A DNA stretch of 64,000 bases from Kingdonia uniflora (Eukaryota > Streptophyta > Magnoliopsida > Ranunculales > Circaeasteraceae): assembly GCA_014058105.1 (NCBI GenBank), contig JACGCM010001796.1, positions 372,001 to 436,000 on the forward strand, in the 5' to 3' direction. The notes beneath the pieces are model-generated. The model saw only the letters and a program-made list of their open reading frames with translations. It made no database searches and was not told the DNA's origin. This document shows positions 32,038 through 43,700 of this stretch, piece by piece (positions within the stretch are counted from its first letter, which is position 1; every line of letters begins with the position of its first letter). Made by a program: the position numbers and the translations under genes.

Positions 32038-32545
32038 AAGATCAAAAGAATTCCCACAAACTTCAACTACAACAATACACTTATTGTTGGTTCTCCATTA
32101 CCACTTTGTTCTGCTACACTTTGATGGTTCTCCATTTTCGATTGATTTATTTTTAGCTTCTCCCACACCTGTTTCAAGATAGCTTCAAATCCCCGTGTCG
32201 CCATGCGGGCATTTTTCGCTCTCTTAGCCAGACTACAATAAAGCGATTTGCTCCTCAGTCCTTACGAAGTCCACCATATACAAGTAAGTACTAGCTCTCT
32301 TATTACACCATTTGGGGTATAATCGTTGCAACATAGTTGCAAACAATTACGAAGAACATAATAACAAAGTTCAACAAATGTAGTAGTACATAATAGCAAA
32401 CATTAACATAAATATAAAGCGATACCTCTATTTCACAAGGTATGAGGAGAAAGCGTCCGAGTCTGAGAATAAACCTACTTTCTCCACGGGATGGAATTCT
32501 CTAACATACAAGAAGCAGAAAAACTTTAATAACTTAAAAGCCTCA
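32038..32545. repeat. Copy of the 16.8-17.7 kb block, left half
   Basis: This recapitulates GCTGCCAAGAT...CTTATT.TTGGTTCTCC (as at 16802-16870), then the exon-spacer block with TCTGAG.CTGAGA...CACGGGATGGAATT and AAAAACTTTAATAAC. It is interrupted exactly at CCTCA by the copia insertion and resumes at 38034 with TCTCAAACAACAACAAC. Confidence 0.7.
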
Positions 32546-33020
32546 TGTTGAGTCGCAACCGCAGAAGCCAAAACTCTAAGTCGATTTAGTTAGCAATGAA
32601 CAAGCAACAATCAAAGAGAATACACAACACACAAAGTTTAAGGTGGTTCGGCAATTGCCTACGTCCACTGTACAATAGAGAGAGAGAGAGAGTTTATTCA
32701 AGATCTCAAAGTTACAATCACTCAAAGCAATTAAAAGTTCTCTAAAAGATTTCCTCTCAAATTGTTATCACTAAGGGTTGGCTCTAAATGAGTCTAAGTC
32801 CCCTCTTATATAGTTGGGGAACTATTTACAATCACTCAGATCTCGAGGATAGTCAAGGGATCCAAACAAATCTCAAAATTGAGTTTTACCGATGTTTGTT
32901 CGAACTATTAAGGTTTGGGGTGTTCTATTCAAGCAGAAACATTTTCTGTTCGAACAGACCCAATCTCGTTCAAACGGCAATAAATTTCGTTCGAACGACT
33001 TGTTAAAAAATAGTCCCATA
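32546..33020 (-). repeat. 3' LTR of the copia element
   Basis: Matches 37523-38033 over its length with many differences and a net shortening of about 36 bp. It includes GA microsatellite DNA near 32678 and TTCGAA-type cores near 32890-33000. Confidence 0.85.
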
Positions 33021-33325
33021 ATTATCTACCTCGGTGAAGATTTCCCCAAACCAAACGAACCGAAATCTGAGCCGAATATAGTAACCATCTAAACGACCCG
33101 AAACAAACCATCTTCACCATCAAATGTCCCCAAAGACCCAAACACACAAGCGGCCCAAGGAAATTAACCAAACCAAGCGTCCCCAAAATGACCAAATCCA
33201 AAACCAAGCATCCAAAATGACAAAAAAAAAACCAATTGTCCCAAAAAACCAAAAATCGACTGCACCAAATCAATGGTTGCCTACGTATCGTGGATCAAGT
33301 AGTCCGTAGTTCCCAAAAAATTCAA

Positions 33326-33673
33326 TCAAATAATATGAAGAATTTGAACTAGGTCCAAACAATGATTAAACTTAATTCCCGAAACAACTTTCGTAAACAT
33401 ATCCGCCGGGTTATCTTTGGTGTGAATCTTCTTCAATAAAATTACACCCTCTTCCAGGATTTCTCTGACAAAGTGATAACGCACATCAATATATTTTGTA
33501 CGCTGATAATGAACCTGATCTTTGGCCAAGAAGATAGTGCTTTGACTATCACAAAAAACATCATGATGGTCCATCTTAATGCCTAAATCGCGTTGAAGAC
33601 CTTTCATCCAAATAGATTCATTTATCTCCTCAGTCACCGCCATATACTCTGCCTCAGTAATAGATAGTGCCAC
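33326..33673 (-). pseudogene. Copia RNase H fragment
   Basis: Contains ALSITEAEYMAVTEEINESI with the conserved acidic residues, the CDSQSTIFLAKD box and KYIDVRYHFVRE...HTKDNPADMFTK, the standard C-terminal copia RNase H layout. Separated from RT by stops and frame changes around 33674-33914. Confidence 0.9.
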
Positions 33674-33914
33674 CGTTGACTGTAGCGTAGATCTCCAACT
33701 AACCTGTCATCCACCCAATGTAAACACATACCCGGTAGTAGACCGTCGTTTATCCAAATCACCCATATAGTCAGAATCCACATAACCCACACAAAACTGG
33801 TCAGTCGAATCTTGTTTACGAAATTCCAAACCAATATCCACAATACCTTTGATATACCATAGAATCTATTTCACTGCTCGCCAACGATCTCTACCCGAAT
33901 CATGCATGTATCAA

Positions 33915-34532
33915 CTATCCATACCAGCCGCTTGTGAAATATTTGGCCAAGTACATACTAGCATACATCAAGCTACCAACCACGCTAGCATAAGGAACTT
34001 GACTCATATAATCACGTTTTTCGTCAGTGTTTGGAGACATAGAAGCCTTAAGCTTAAAATGAGGAGCAAGGGGCGTATTTACAAATTTTATGTTCTCATC
34101 AATGCCAAATTTCTTAAGTACCTTCCTCATATTCGTTGTCTGAGAGAGACGCACCATTCCCTTCTCTCTATCTCTATGAATCTCCATACCAAAAATCTTT
34201 TTCGCATCACCAAGATTCTTCATTTCAAATTCTTCACCCATTTGCTTTTTCAGCTTGCCAATCTCATTTTTGTGCTTACACGCAATAAGCATATCATCCA
34301 CATACAAAATCAAGTAAATAAGAGACCCGTCACGTAGCTTGCATAAGTAGACACAATGGTCATAATGACTCCGCCTGTACTTCTGCCCAATCATAAATTG
34401 ATCAAACCGTTTGTACCATTGTCTTGGAAACTGCTTCAAACCGTACAATGACATTTTCAGCTTATACACATAGTCTTCCTTCCCCACAACTTTAAGCCCA
34501 CTCAGCTGAGTCATATAGATCTCTTCTTTCAA
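33915..34532 (-). pseudogene. Copia reverse transcriptase fragment
   Basis: Contains KMSLYGLKQFPRQWYKRFD, the catalytic YVDDMLIA box, LGDAKKIFGMEIHRD and QVPYASVVGSLMYA. The N-terminal fingers are missing from this frame. The palm motif is intact but the polyprotein is broken on both sides. Confidence 0.92.
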
Positions 34533-34783
34533 ATTTCCATGTAAGAATGCAGTCTTAACATCGAGTTATTACAACTTCAAATAAAATTGCGCTACCAAGG
34601 CCAATATGATACGAATGGAGGAGTGTTTCATCACCGGAAAAAATTAATCCCCTCACTTTGAGCATAGCCTTTGACTACGAGTCTTGCCTTGAAGCGTATA
34701 TCATCATCAAGAGATTCTTATTTCTTTGTGTATATCTATTTACAACAGATCACCTTCTTTCCCTTCGACAACTTTGAAAGTTC

Positions 34784-35254
34784 TTAAGTTCCATTCTTGA
34801 AAAGAGAATACATTTCTTCCTTCATCACTCTCTCCCAATGCTTAGCCTCGGAACCGTAAATAGCTCTATTATAGGTGGAAGGAACATCATCTTCAAAGAC
34901 CAGTAGTGCATAGGCTACCATAGCCTTCGCCTTTGGAAGCACCATGTCCTTTGTAAGCCAACTCGGATTACTTACATCCCTCTTTGGTTTACTCATTGCG
35001 ATTGACTCCACCACCAGAATCTCTTCATCTGTACTACTAAATACTCTACCTTCATCCGTGTCTTCATGAATCAGTGGCTCATCACCCGTTGTCACACCGG
35101 TAGATAACACCCCATTTAGTACGAAACTCTCTGGCCAATGTGAAGATGCATCAATCTCTACCCGCTGCAATACCTCGCTGGTCATCTTCTCTTTGTGCTC
35201 AGAGCCATGTGACTTCATCATAAGAGCCTCTTCAAAAGTAACATATCTGCTCAT
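34784..35254 (-). pseudogene. Copia integrase C-terminal/linker region
   Basis: Covers the linker between integrase and RT, ending with AIYGSEAKHWERVMKEEM, the usual start of the copia RT domain (the S.ew..Am..E motif). No catalytic residues are expected here. Confidence 0.75.
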
Positions 35255-36004
35255 AATGATTTTTCAGTCTCTCGTATCCACAACTTGTAGCCTTTCGCAC
35301 CCTTCTTCTTACCCAGAAAAATGACATTCTTTGCTTGTGGATCCAACTTACCATCTTTAACATGATAGTATGCCAGACACCCAAATATACGAAGAGTATC
35401 ATAATCTGTAGCAGATTCTCCCGACCAAGCTTTTATTGGTGTTTTACCCTCAATTACAGCCAAAGGCAACCTATTAACGAGATCGCATTCATATGTCAAA
35501 GCCTCAGCCCAGAATGTCTTGCCCAACCCAGAATTGGACAACATACACCGCACCTTCTCCAACAAAGTGTGGTTCATGTGCTCAGCTATCTCCTTTTGCT
35601 GCGATGTCTCTCTAACCGTGAAGTGTCGAACTATCCCCTCATTCTGACTTACTTGCAAGAATGGATCAGTAGTGTACTTTCCACCATTATCTGAACGGAG
35701 TGACTTGATCTTTCTGCCGGTCAGAGTTTCAATCAACTTCTTCCACATCATAAAAATTTCTAGGACTTCATCCTTCCTCCTCATGGTGTACACCCATAAA
35801 CGCCTAGAAAAGTCATCCACAAAAGACACAAAGTAATGTTTCCCCTCTAGCGATGCATTCTTGGAGGGTCCCAAACATCAGAGTGAACATAATCAAGGGT
35901 TCCACGAGTACGGTGGATATAGCGGTGCCGAACTTTACCCTTGTCTGCTTGCCCAGAACACAGTGTTCACAAAAATCTAATTTACACATTTTGGCACCTT
36001 TCAA
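35251..36004 (-). pseudogene. Copia integrase core
   Basis: The first part (36004 to about 35813) has CEHCVLGKQTRVKF, the zinc-finger end of the integrase. The core frame (35874 to 35251) carries the DDE positions: FVDDFSRRLWVY, LRSDNGGKYT and QQKEIAEHMNHTLLEKVRCM, so the catalytic triad is preserved although the polyprotein is broken at about 35870. Confidence 0.92.
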
Positions 36005-36010
36005 TAGCCC

Positions 36011-36334
36011 CTAGTTCGCGAGAACTCTCAAAGACATTTCTCTCGCATGCGCCAAACGCATATGCCATAGGCGTGTGGCATCTCTGGAAGTGGTTTCCTC
36101 CCTTCCCGCGGTAGAAACCTCACCAAGAACAGTTGTACCATCCAAGTAGTACAAGTTGTTATTTCTTCTTTGGCCCTTCAATACAACCATGGCTCCCTTA
36201 AGAACCATTTTCACCCCATTCTCTGATACAACCTTGCAGTCTATCACTTCAAGTAACCCCGTTGAGATAATGTTCTTCCTCATTGTCGAAATATACCGAA
36301 CCTCATCAATCTCTTTAACCAACCCATTGTACAA
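36011..36334 (-). pseudogene. Copia gag-pre-integrase domain
   Basis: Contains NIISTGLLE, KGQRRNNNLYYLDGTTV and the RLWHMRLAHAREMSLRVL motif with histidines of the HHCC finger. The protease upstream is not recognisable as an open frame. Confidence 0.85.
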
Positions 36335-36677
36335 CTTTAGACCAATGGTACCTATCCCCGTGATGCGTTATCGTTTCCCATCAACACCGCTCCATCTTCT
36401 AGCATTTTTAAACTAGAAAAATAACCCATTTCGGGACAAATGTGATAAGTAGCACCCGAATCTAAAATCTATTCTTTTGTATCAATAACATAAGCACTAT
36501 ATGAAATAGTTAAAGAGTAATCGGAATCATTACCTTTATTTGTAGTGTCTTGAGCCACATATACAGAAAAGCCCGATTTTCCCCCTTTTTCCTCTTGAGA
36601 AGTGCGGGACATTCATTTTTCCAATTACCCGTTTCTTTGCAAAACGCACATTGGTCTTTTCCCAATTTGTTTGGGTT

Positions 36678-37425
36678 TCAACCACGACCTCTCAATTTTA
36701 ACCGAGAGTTGTTATCACCCGTCTTCCTCTTGTCCAAAGATCTTCCTCGAACCGTCAATACCTCGGATGTAAACTTATCGAACTTACGCTTCTCCTTCCT
36801 CCGGTACTCATGGTTTACCACCGCCGTAGTCACATCCGTGTATTTCAATGAACTATTTTCATAAGTTATCGTCGTAACGAAATGCTCAAATTCTTTCGGA
36901 AGTGAGTTCAAGAACAAGAATGTTTTGTCTTCATCCCCAACTATCTCTTTAAGATTTGCCATGTCGGCTAACAACTTGGTGAAGTCATTCAAATGCTTCG
37001 ACATACTAATCTTTTGCCTCATAGTGAAGCGATAAAGTTTCCTCTTCAAGTAGAGTCAATTTTGGATACTCTTTACCAAGTACTTCTCCGTTAGAATCCT
37101 CCAAATTTCTTTTGCAGAGGTTTCATTTATTACAAGGTATTTGATGTCTTGAGCAAGACAAGAGTGAATTTGGCCACAAGTTAGCCCTCTTGTTCATCTT
37201 CCTCCATACACTCTCTTCTATGTTATCTGGCTTGTCCTCCAATACCTCGTCTAAATCTTGCTGACTTAGGGCATCAAAAACTTCGTATCGCCACATGCTG
37301 AAGTTATTTGTGTCGTTGAATTTCCCAACTTCAATCTTTGCATTGTTGAACATCACCGTTGTATTCCTTTTCGGGGTCGAAGAACTAGATTCAACTACGT
37401 CTCCCATATTTTCCCCAATTTTCAT
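36678..37425 (-). pseudogene. Copia gag fragments
   Basis: Two frames: 37425 to 37123 (N-terminal, FNDTNNFSMWRYEVFDALSQ) and 37049 to 36678 (LYRFTMRQKISMSKHLNDFTKLLADMANL, FLNSLPKEFEHFVTTI), the UBN2-type copia gag. The zinc knuckle is suggested by Cys-rich text in other frames near 36600-36660. A frameshift separates the two halves. Confidence 0.88.
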
Positions 37426-37508
37426 GAACTAACCAAATCCCAAAACCAAATTAAAATTGAGAAATCCTAAGTAACCTCAAATTCGTGCACCACCGCGGAA
37501 CCAATCTC

Positions 37509-37522
37509 GCTCTGACACCAAT
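37509..37522 (-). other. Primer-binding site of the copia element
   Basis: On the minus strand ATTGGTGTCAGAGC directly follows the 5' LTR end, matching the plant copia consensus complementary to initiator tRNA-Met. Confidence 0.85.
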
Positions 37523-38033
37523 TGTTGAGTCGTAACCGCGAAAACCGAAACTCCAAGTTGATTTAGTTAGCAATGAACAAGTAGCAATCAAAGAGAGTAC
37601 ACAACACACAAAGTTTAAGGTGGTTCGACAATTGCCTACATCCATCGTACAAGAGAGAGTGAGAGTTTATTCTAGATCCCAAAGTTACAATCACTCAAAG
37701 CAATTAGAGGTTCTCTTAAGGATTTCCTTTCAAATTAATTTTACTAAGGGTTGGCTCTAAAAGAACCTAAGTCCCCCTTATATAGTTGGAGAACTATTTA
37801 CAATCGCTCAGATCTCGAGGCAAGTCAAGGGTTCTAAACAAATCTCAAAATTGAGTTTTACCGATGTCTGTTCGAACAAACCCCTTTTTATTCGAACAAA
37901 AACAAGGTCAATTCCAACTATTAAGGCTCGGGGTACTCTATTCGAACAGAAATATTTTTTGATCGAACAGACCCAATCTCGTTCGAACGGCAAAAAATCT
38001 CGTTCGAACAACTTGTTAAAAAACAACCCCACA
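37523..38033 (-). repeat. 5' LTR of the copia element
   Basis: 511 bp. On the minus strand it starts TGTGGGG and ends GACTCAACA. It pairs with 32546-33020. Confidence 0.88.
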
Positions 38034-38700
38034 TCTCAAACAACAACAACAACAATAAAGAGAAGAATAGATTACATACCGATACCGAGAGTTCGTAAAC
38101 TCCATCACTTATCTCTTCATCCAACTAAACCTCTCATCAGATTCATCAAATCTGTCTTAGTAGATGTACTTCTTAGTATAAGAAACACATCCTCTGCAGA
38201 AGATCATCCAAAGCAACAACAAAAAAAATTAAAAAAATAAGAAACTCAAAATCGTAATCACTAAAAAATGACCAAAATAGAGAAGAATTATAGCATGAAG
38301 CCAACTTATTAAAGCTAACAGATCTAGCCAAATCCCCTTGCTTGATGTTGCTAACAGGAGGGTTTTCATTCATCTCTTCAATCTCTTCAGTAAGGTCAAC
38401 CGGAATAAAAGCAGTAATACCAACATTATTAGTACTAACACTCTTCTTTGCGGTATATTTGGGATATTCCCAACCATCTTTCTTCTCAACTCCTTTGCCT
38501 TTTTGATGCTTTTTATTCTTGGAGATCACACTCTTCTTGGTACTAACTTGAACGCCTTCTTTGTTATAAGGTTTCTCAGCCTCAATTCTCTTTCTTTTCT
38601 TTTTTTTTCTCATCCTTTGCCTTTTTAGCTTGAAACTCAGCTGCCTAAGGTATTGGAGAAAATTAAACACAAAAACAAACAAAAAAACTTAAACACCAAT
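38034..38700 (-). pseudogene. Right half of the duplicated block plus Lys-rich exon-like frame
   Basis: 38034-38130 continues the duplicated exon block after the copia insertion. Farther along, the minus strand has an open stretch (38682 to 38173) with a Lys-rich segment (QRMRKKKKRKRIEAEKPYNK), then NNVGITAFIPVDLTEEIEEM. An acceptor (CCTTAG) near 38646 would open a frame AAEFQAKKAKDEKK that meets this frame only across a one-base slip in the A-run, so the exon is probably frameshifted. It may belong to the same unrecognised basic gene as 16.86-17.6 kb. Function unknown. Confidence 0.4.
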
Positions 38701-40300
38701 GGGTAGGGGATTTCAGAAACCTAATCAATAGCCTATCAATGAGGTATTTGGTACAACTTGTGTCTATATATAAGGGGAAAGGGGAGGAGGATGTCAATTA
38801 CTCGAGAGCTTAGACTTAGACTTGGAATCGGACATGGACTAAGGTCCCTTGGGTACATAGGAAGTCGTGCGACTGAAAAGAACGATGTTCTTACAGACAT
38901 TAAGTCGTTTGGGACTGTTTAGCTGGGTTATGGCATCAAAAAGCTTGATGGAAAATAATTTAGTTTTTCTTTACACATGATGATCACACATTTATGCGTA
39001 TTCTTTTCAGTTTTTCTCTACTTAAAATGATCACACAATTTTTTTCTTTTTGGTTTTTATTTTTCCTTGCATATTTTTTGTACTCATAATGATCACACAT
39101 TTATTCCATAACGTTCCCCATAGTCCAGCAGATCGTGGTCATTAACAACGATCTAGACTAAAACCTATAAAGACTAAAGAGGGTAAGAGTTGAAGGAGGA
39201 GAGGACAAACTTTTCTATCTAGAGAATCAACATCAAATATCAAAGAATAGTCATTGTAATTTGTAATTTGTAATTTGTAATCGTCTATTAATAATTTTAT
39301 TTTCCCTTTCTCAATAATTTTGCAAATCCTCAATAATTTTATTTTCCTTTTCTCTGCCCCTTCATTACTCTTCATCTCAATAACGTGAAATCTTAATTTA
39401 TCAACAAATGTAGTCTCTTTCTCATGAATGTGATTTACAAGAACATAATTGTCATTCTAGATTATTGATTTTATTATAGTCTCAGTATGTCATAAGTCCT
39501 TACTGATTTTGCATTCGAGAATTATTAAATTTTAATAAATTTTTGTCAAACAATTTTATTTTATTTTTGTTAAATTAGACTGAATTTATTGCAAACACAA
39601 ACATATTACAAAAGATGATATGACATATTGTCAAACGAGTTCACAAAACCCAAAATGCACACATTGTTGATTCCAACTCTTTGTCACATGCTTCTGGTTC
39701 TTATAATTGTTTTGTTCATATGCAGATTGTTAGATAATTATTCGGATTGGTGACTATTCAAGTAACATCTTTCTGGATTGAATAATGTTTGGATTGTGTT
39801 TTCTCAAACTACTTTCTATTTATTTTAAGCTATACTTAAGGGATTTTTTGTGTGTGGAAGTTTGAGCAGCACCATGAATAACACACAAAAAATGTATGAC
39901 ATGATGGGGACATAAATTCTACCCTAATAAAATTTAATATGTTTAAAAAAAAAAGGAGTTGCAGCTACACTAGTATCAAAAAACCTAATTGATAATAATT
40001 AACACATCTTTTGTTGGCGTATTTTTGCTAAAGCATATTAGAAAAAATATATTTCCCTCCCCACGACTTTCGACTTTTTTTAAAATATATTTCCCTCCCC
40101 ACGACTTTTTTTTTTGGGCTTGGGCATAATTTAAGTCTGTTTTGGACCTAAGACCACAGCATTTTTTAAATATATTTTTAAAAATGTTTGGTGAAATATA
40201 TTTTTAAATATGTTTGGTGAAATATATATTTTTTTTTAAATATATTTCACCCTACGCCAACTGGACGCATTTTTGAAAAACTGTGATTTAGAGATTGATC
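38701..40300. other. Gene-free AT-rich stretch
   Basis: No supported gene. Notable are runs of AAATATATTTTTAAA/TTTGGTGAAATATAT repeats at 40160-40250 and duplicated CCCTCCCCACGACTTT text at 40055-40110. Confidence 0.5.
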
Positions 40301-40317
40301 AGAATAACCTAAGACCA

Positions 40318-40580
40318 CAGAATGCCTGGAGTAGAAGCTTCTGTTGTTGATGAAAGCAATACATACTTTTATGGTTTTGCAGAATAATTTGAATTTGCAT
40401 ATTGTTATTGGTGTTCTGCAATTTTGTTTCATAGTGAGACAGATTTTGAACACGAATAGCTAGATTAACACAGACCATATCAGGGTGTAATGAAACTATT
40501 GCAGAATCTGAATTAAAGTAAAACGGGAATGAGAAATAAAACCCAAGCAACATACGAGTACAAAACTGTGAAATATTTCG
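40318..40580. repeat. Copy of the 3' flank of the plastid-type gene
   Basis: Blocks such as TGGAGTA(A/G)AAGCTTCTGTTG and GTGTTCTGCAATTTTGTTTCA occur in the same order here and at 15938-16130. AAGCAACATA(G/C)GAGTACAAAACTG-like text occurs here and at 16565-16590. Several hundred bases between blocks are deleted in this copy. Confidence 0.8.
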
Positions 40581-40723
40581 TTTCCATGTCTTTAAACTGA
40601 AACTGTTCTAATCCAAAATTTAACGATGTAATCCATAATATAAGTAAATTGCATACAACAAATCAACCTTTGCCTAGTTTTAATCAACAAATAAATAAAC
40701 TAAAACCTATGTATATCTCAAAG

Positions 40724-43700
40724 TTACGTCATACCCACTGATTCCATTAAATCCTCATACTCTGGATCATTCTCTTGTTTTCTTGCCTTCACCGGGTTTT
40801 TTCCCTGTTTAAGGGGTGGCGCAGAAGATACTGAAGTAGGGGAAAATGGGTCATAAACTTGGTTTACTCCAGATGGGAAGGGAAGGTGGTTGTAATTTTG
40901 GTGGGGAACTGAAATTCCACCTTGTCGAATTTGTGGACCGATGGAAGCAACTCGACCTACCAGATTTTGCTGCATTTGCGCTGGATTTCCAATTTGGGAG
41001 GGAAAACTTGGCTGTTGCATAAACCCACGTGGATTCATTTGGGGGAGCGGAATGTTGTTTGGATTTAGATATGTGGGGAGTTTAGGTGGACGTTGATTTG
41101 GGTTAGGAGATGGGTTTCCTGAAAATTGAATAACAGAGCCTGATAGTGGTGGTGGAACTTGAACTGAGCTCGGCAAAGCTGGCCTAAAAGATGATGGTAG
41201 AGGTGCTGAAGGAGACTGAATTGTAAGTTTTGGCAGCAATGGTGAGTCATTTTTCTGAACTCCGAGCGGTTGAAAAGTGAAATCACCAGAACTTGGATGT
41301 TGGGGTTTTGGTGTTGTAACTGGTGAAGTTAGTTGAGGATTTACAGGTGTGAAAGTTGTTACTGGTAGAGGAATGGGCGTCGAGCCTCGTAAACGAACCA
41401 AGGGTAGATTAGGTGCTGATCCTCGTGGGGTTAGAGTCACGATGGGTGATAAAGGAGAAGATTGGTTTGGAGGTCGTGCAGGGGCTTGAGGATATACTGA
41501 CAGTAAGGCTGTTGATGGTGGTCCTGCCATCATTGATGGACCAGGGCCGACCCGAGGTGGTGCAGAAGAAAAAGGTGGCCCTGTAACTTGAGGCCTTTGA
41601 GGTAGAAACATTTGTGAAGATGTCTGTATCATGTTAGGAGGCCTCGAAGGCGCTGAAGAGCTTAAGTTAGGGGGGAATGGCCTATTTGGCAGTGGCCCCG
41701 ATTGAAGAGCATTTGGTACTACCGGAGGCAACATGTACATTGTTGGTTGTCCTGTTGGTCTTGGTTGGTTAATAGTAACTTGATATGGTCCAGAAAAGCT
41801 ATTAGGCAGGGATGAGAAGGTAGGGTATGGTAGTGAGGCTTGTGAGCCCAACATAGGATTGTTTCTCATTTGTGGGACTTGATTAGGTTGTTGAGGTCTT
41901 GGGGGGCCAAAACCAAAACTCAGTGCAGACGAAGGGCGCCCACCCAAAAAGGGAGTCCCGCTTGAAGGATTGTAAGGTGACGGCAAAAACTGAGGCATTG
42001 GAGCTGAAGAAACTGGAGGAATGAAACCAGAAGTCGGTGGACGCAATGGAGTTTGAGATGGACCATTGGGAAACCATGGCCCGCGGTATGGCTGAAATTG
42101 AACTTGTGGTGGACCAGGTTGTGTAGGTCTGACCATTGGTTGAATCATCCCTTGATTAACCACAGTAGAAGGGAGTGTGGTAACCTCACTCTGGCTGAAC
42201 ACAGTCTGAGAATCACCGGAAACGGTAGTTGGAATTGCAGAAACAATCACAGATTTACCCTACAAGAAAAATGGAAAATATTAACACAAGCTTTTTTGTG
42301 GGTAACACATTATCAGCTTTATATTAAAATTTGATATATTTGATGATATATTTGTTATGTCATACCATTCGGGTGACTTTTCAGATAATACAAAACAGAC
42401 GTATAAGCCAATATATTATACCACTCACATGAATTTTCAGTCTTAAGAAGCGATATATTAGTTTGTATTATAATTTGACTAGACTTCTATTATCTTAAGT
42501 AAATATGAACTCACCGATACTGGGGTGACTAGTAGCTCAATTAGGGAAACAGCAGCATCTACTTTCTCAAATGTGTCAGCTGATACATGGACGTAAAGAT
42601 CTTCATAAGTACTTTGCACTTCATTCCCATCTGATAGAGTAACTTCATCCTGATTATAAACAAATTACGGGGAGAAAGAAGTCAATAGAACATATTAAAA
42701 TGCAAGGATAAAGACGTTGGTTAACGATACTTGTAAATCAAAATATTTGATATAGCATATGGTTTGAAGACCATGTTTGTTTGATACGTCACCGATGCAA
42801 AAAAAAAAACCGATTATAAGTTTTTGTTTTTTCCAGAACAATTCTTGTGACACTTAATGATGTTTCATCACATAAAAATGTCTTTGTATGTTAAGTGAGT
42901 CACAATATGTCCCGATTTATGAACAAACCTACCAATATTACTCAATGTAATCGGAACTCCTTTTGTAAGATATATGAGGATATTTTGACCTTAAGAAACA
43001 TATTCAGATAGTTATGAAGCTAGAAAAAGAATGTTAATCAAAATTTGTTTTCATTTCTACTACCTTCTCTTCTGCACCTGCTTTAATACCACGTATTGTT
43101 ATTTTAGCTCCAGTTTCCTGATTTCATTAGAAAAATGAAAACTTAGACTTAGAAAAAACTCTTACAATCCCACTCTACATCTACTGCCTTAATTGACACC
43201 AATGAGAGCTTATTATACCTCTTGCAGTCGTTTTTGTGTATTGCTTCCAGACCCCAATATTAAGCTGATAAAATTGTATCCCGGATAAACTTTAAGCTGT
43301 AGAAGCATAGAAATAAAAGCTTTATTAGACATTAATAAAATTAAGCCGTTAATCTCAACGAGACTCTAAAATGTTTAGATGAATTTTATCTCCAGAACAA
43401 AATTAAAAGCTGTACGAAAGAAGACAATAAGAAACAAATCAACAACAAATTTGGCATTAAAGTGCATTGCTTCAACTACAGCACAGGTATCCATCAATAA
43501 ATGTATCATCTTCTTTCCCAATACCAAATCGAATGACTAGATTATTTTAATGATTTTTTTGGTATGAGAACTTCTCTTCAAGTTCGCTGTAATTATGCAC
43601 ATAAACTTCTGCATATGCACACCAGAAAGGGTTCACTTACCTAGCACCTTAAGTTTTTGAAGTTTTACAGCGTACTTTATGTGAGACTCCTGAAATGCCA

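Larger units (their letters stand above)
32546..38033 (-). mobile_element. Complete but decayed Ty1/copia retrotransposon (5.5 kb)
   Basis: The element is bounded by LTRs at 32546-33020 (3' LTR) and 37523-38033 (5' LTR), with near-identical terminal TGTTGAGTCG on the plus strand and a 5-bp target duplication with one mismatch (CCTCA at 32541-32545, TCTCA at 38034-38038). Minus-strand order is primer-binding site, gag, gag-pre-integrase, integrase, RT, RNase H: integrase precedes RT, which defines copia. Every domain is in a separate open frame with stops between, so it is inactive. It sits inside a duplicated genomic block, whose other copy at 17.7 kb gives the empty site. Confidence 0.93.
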
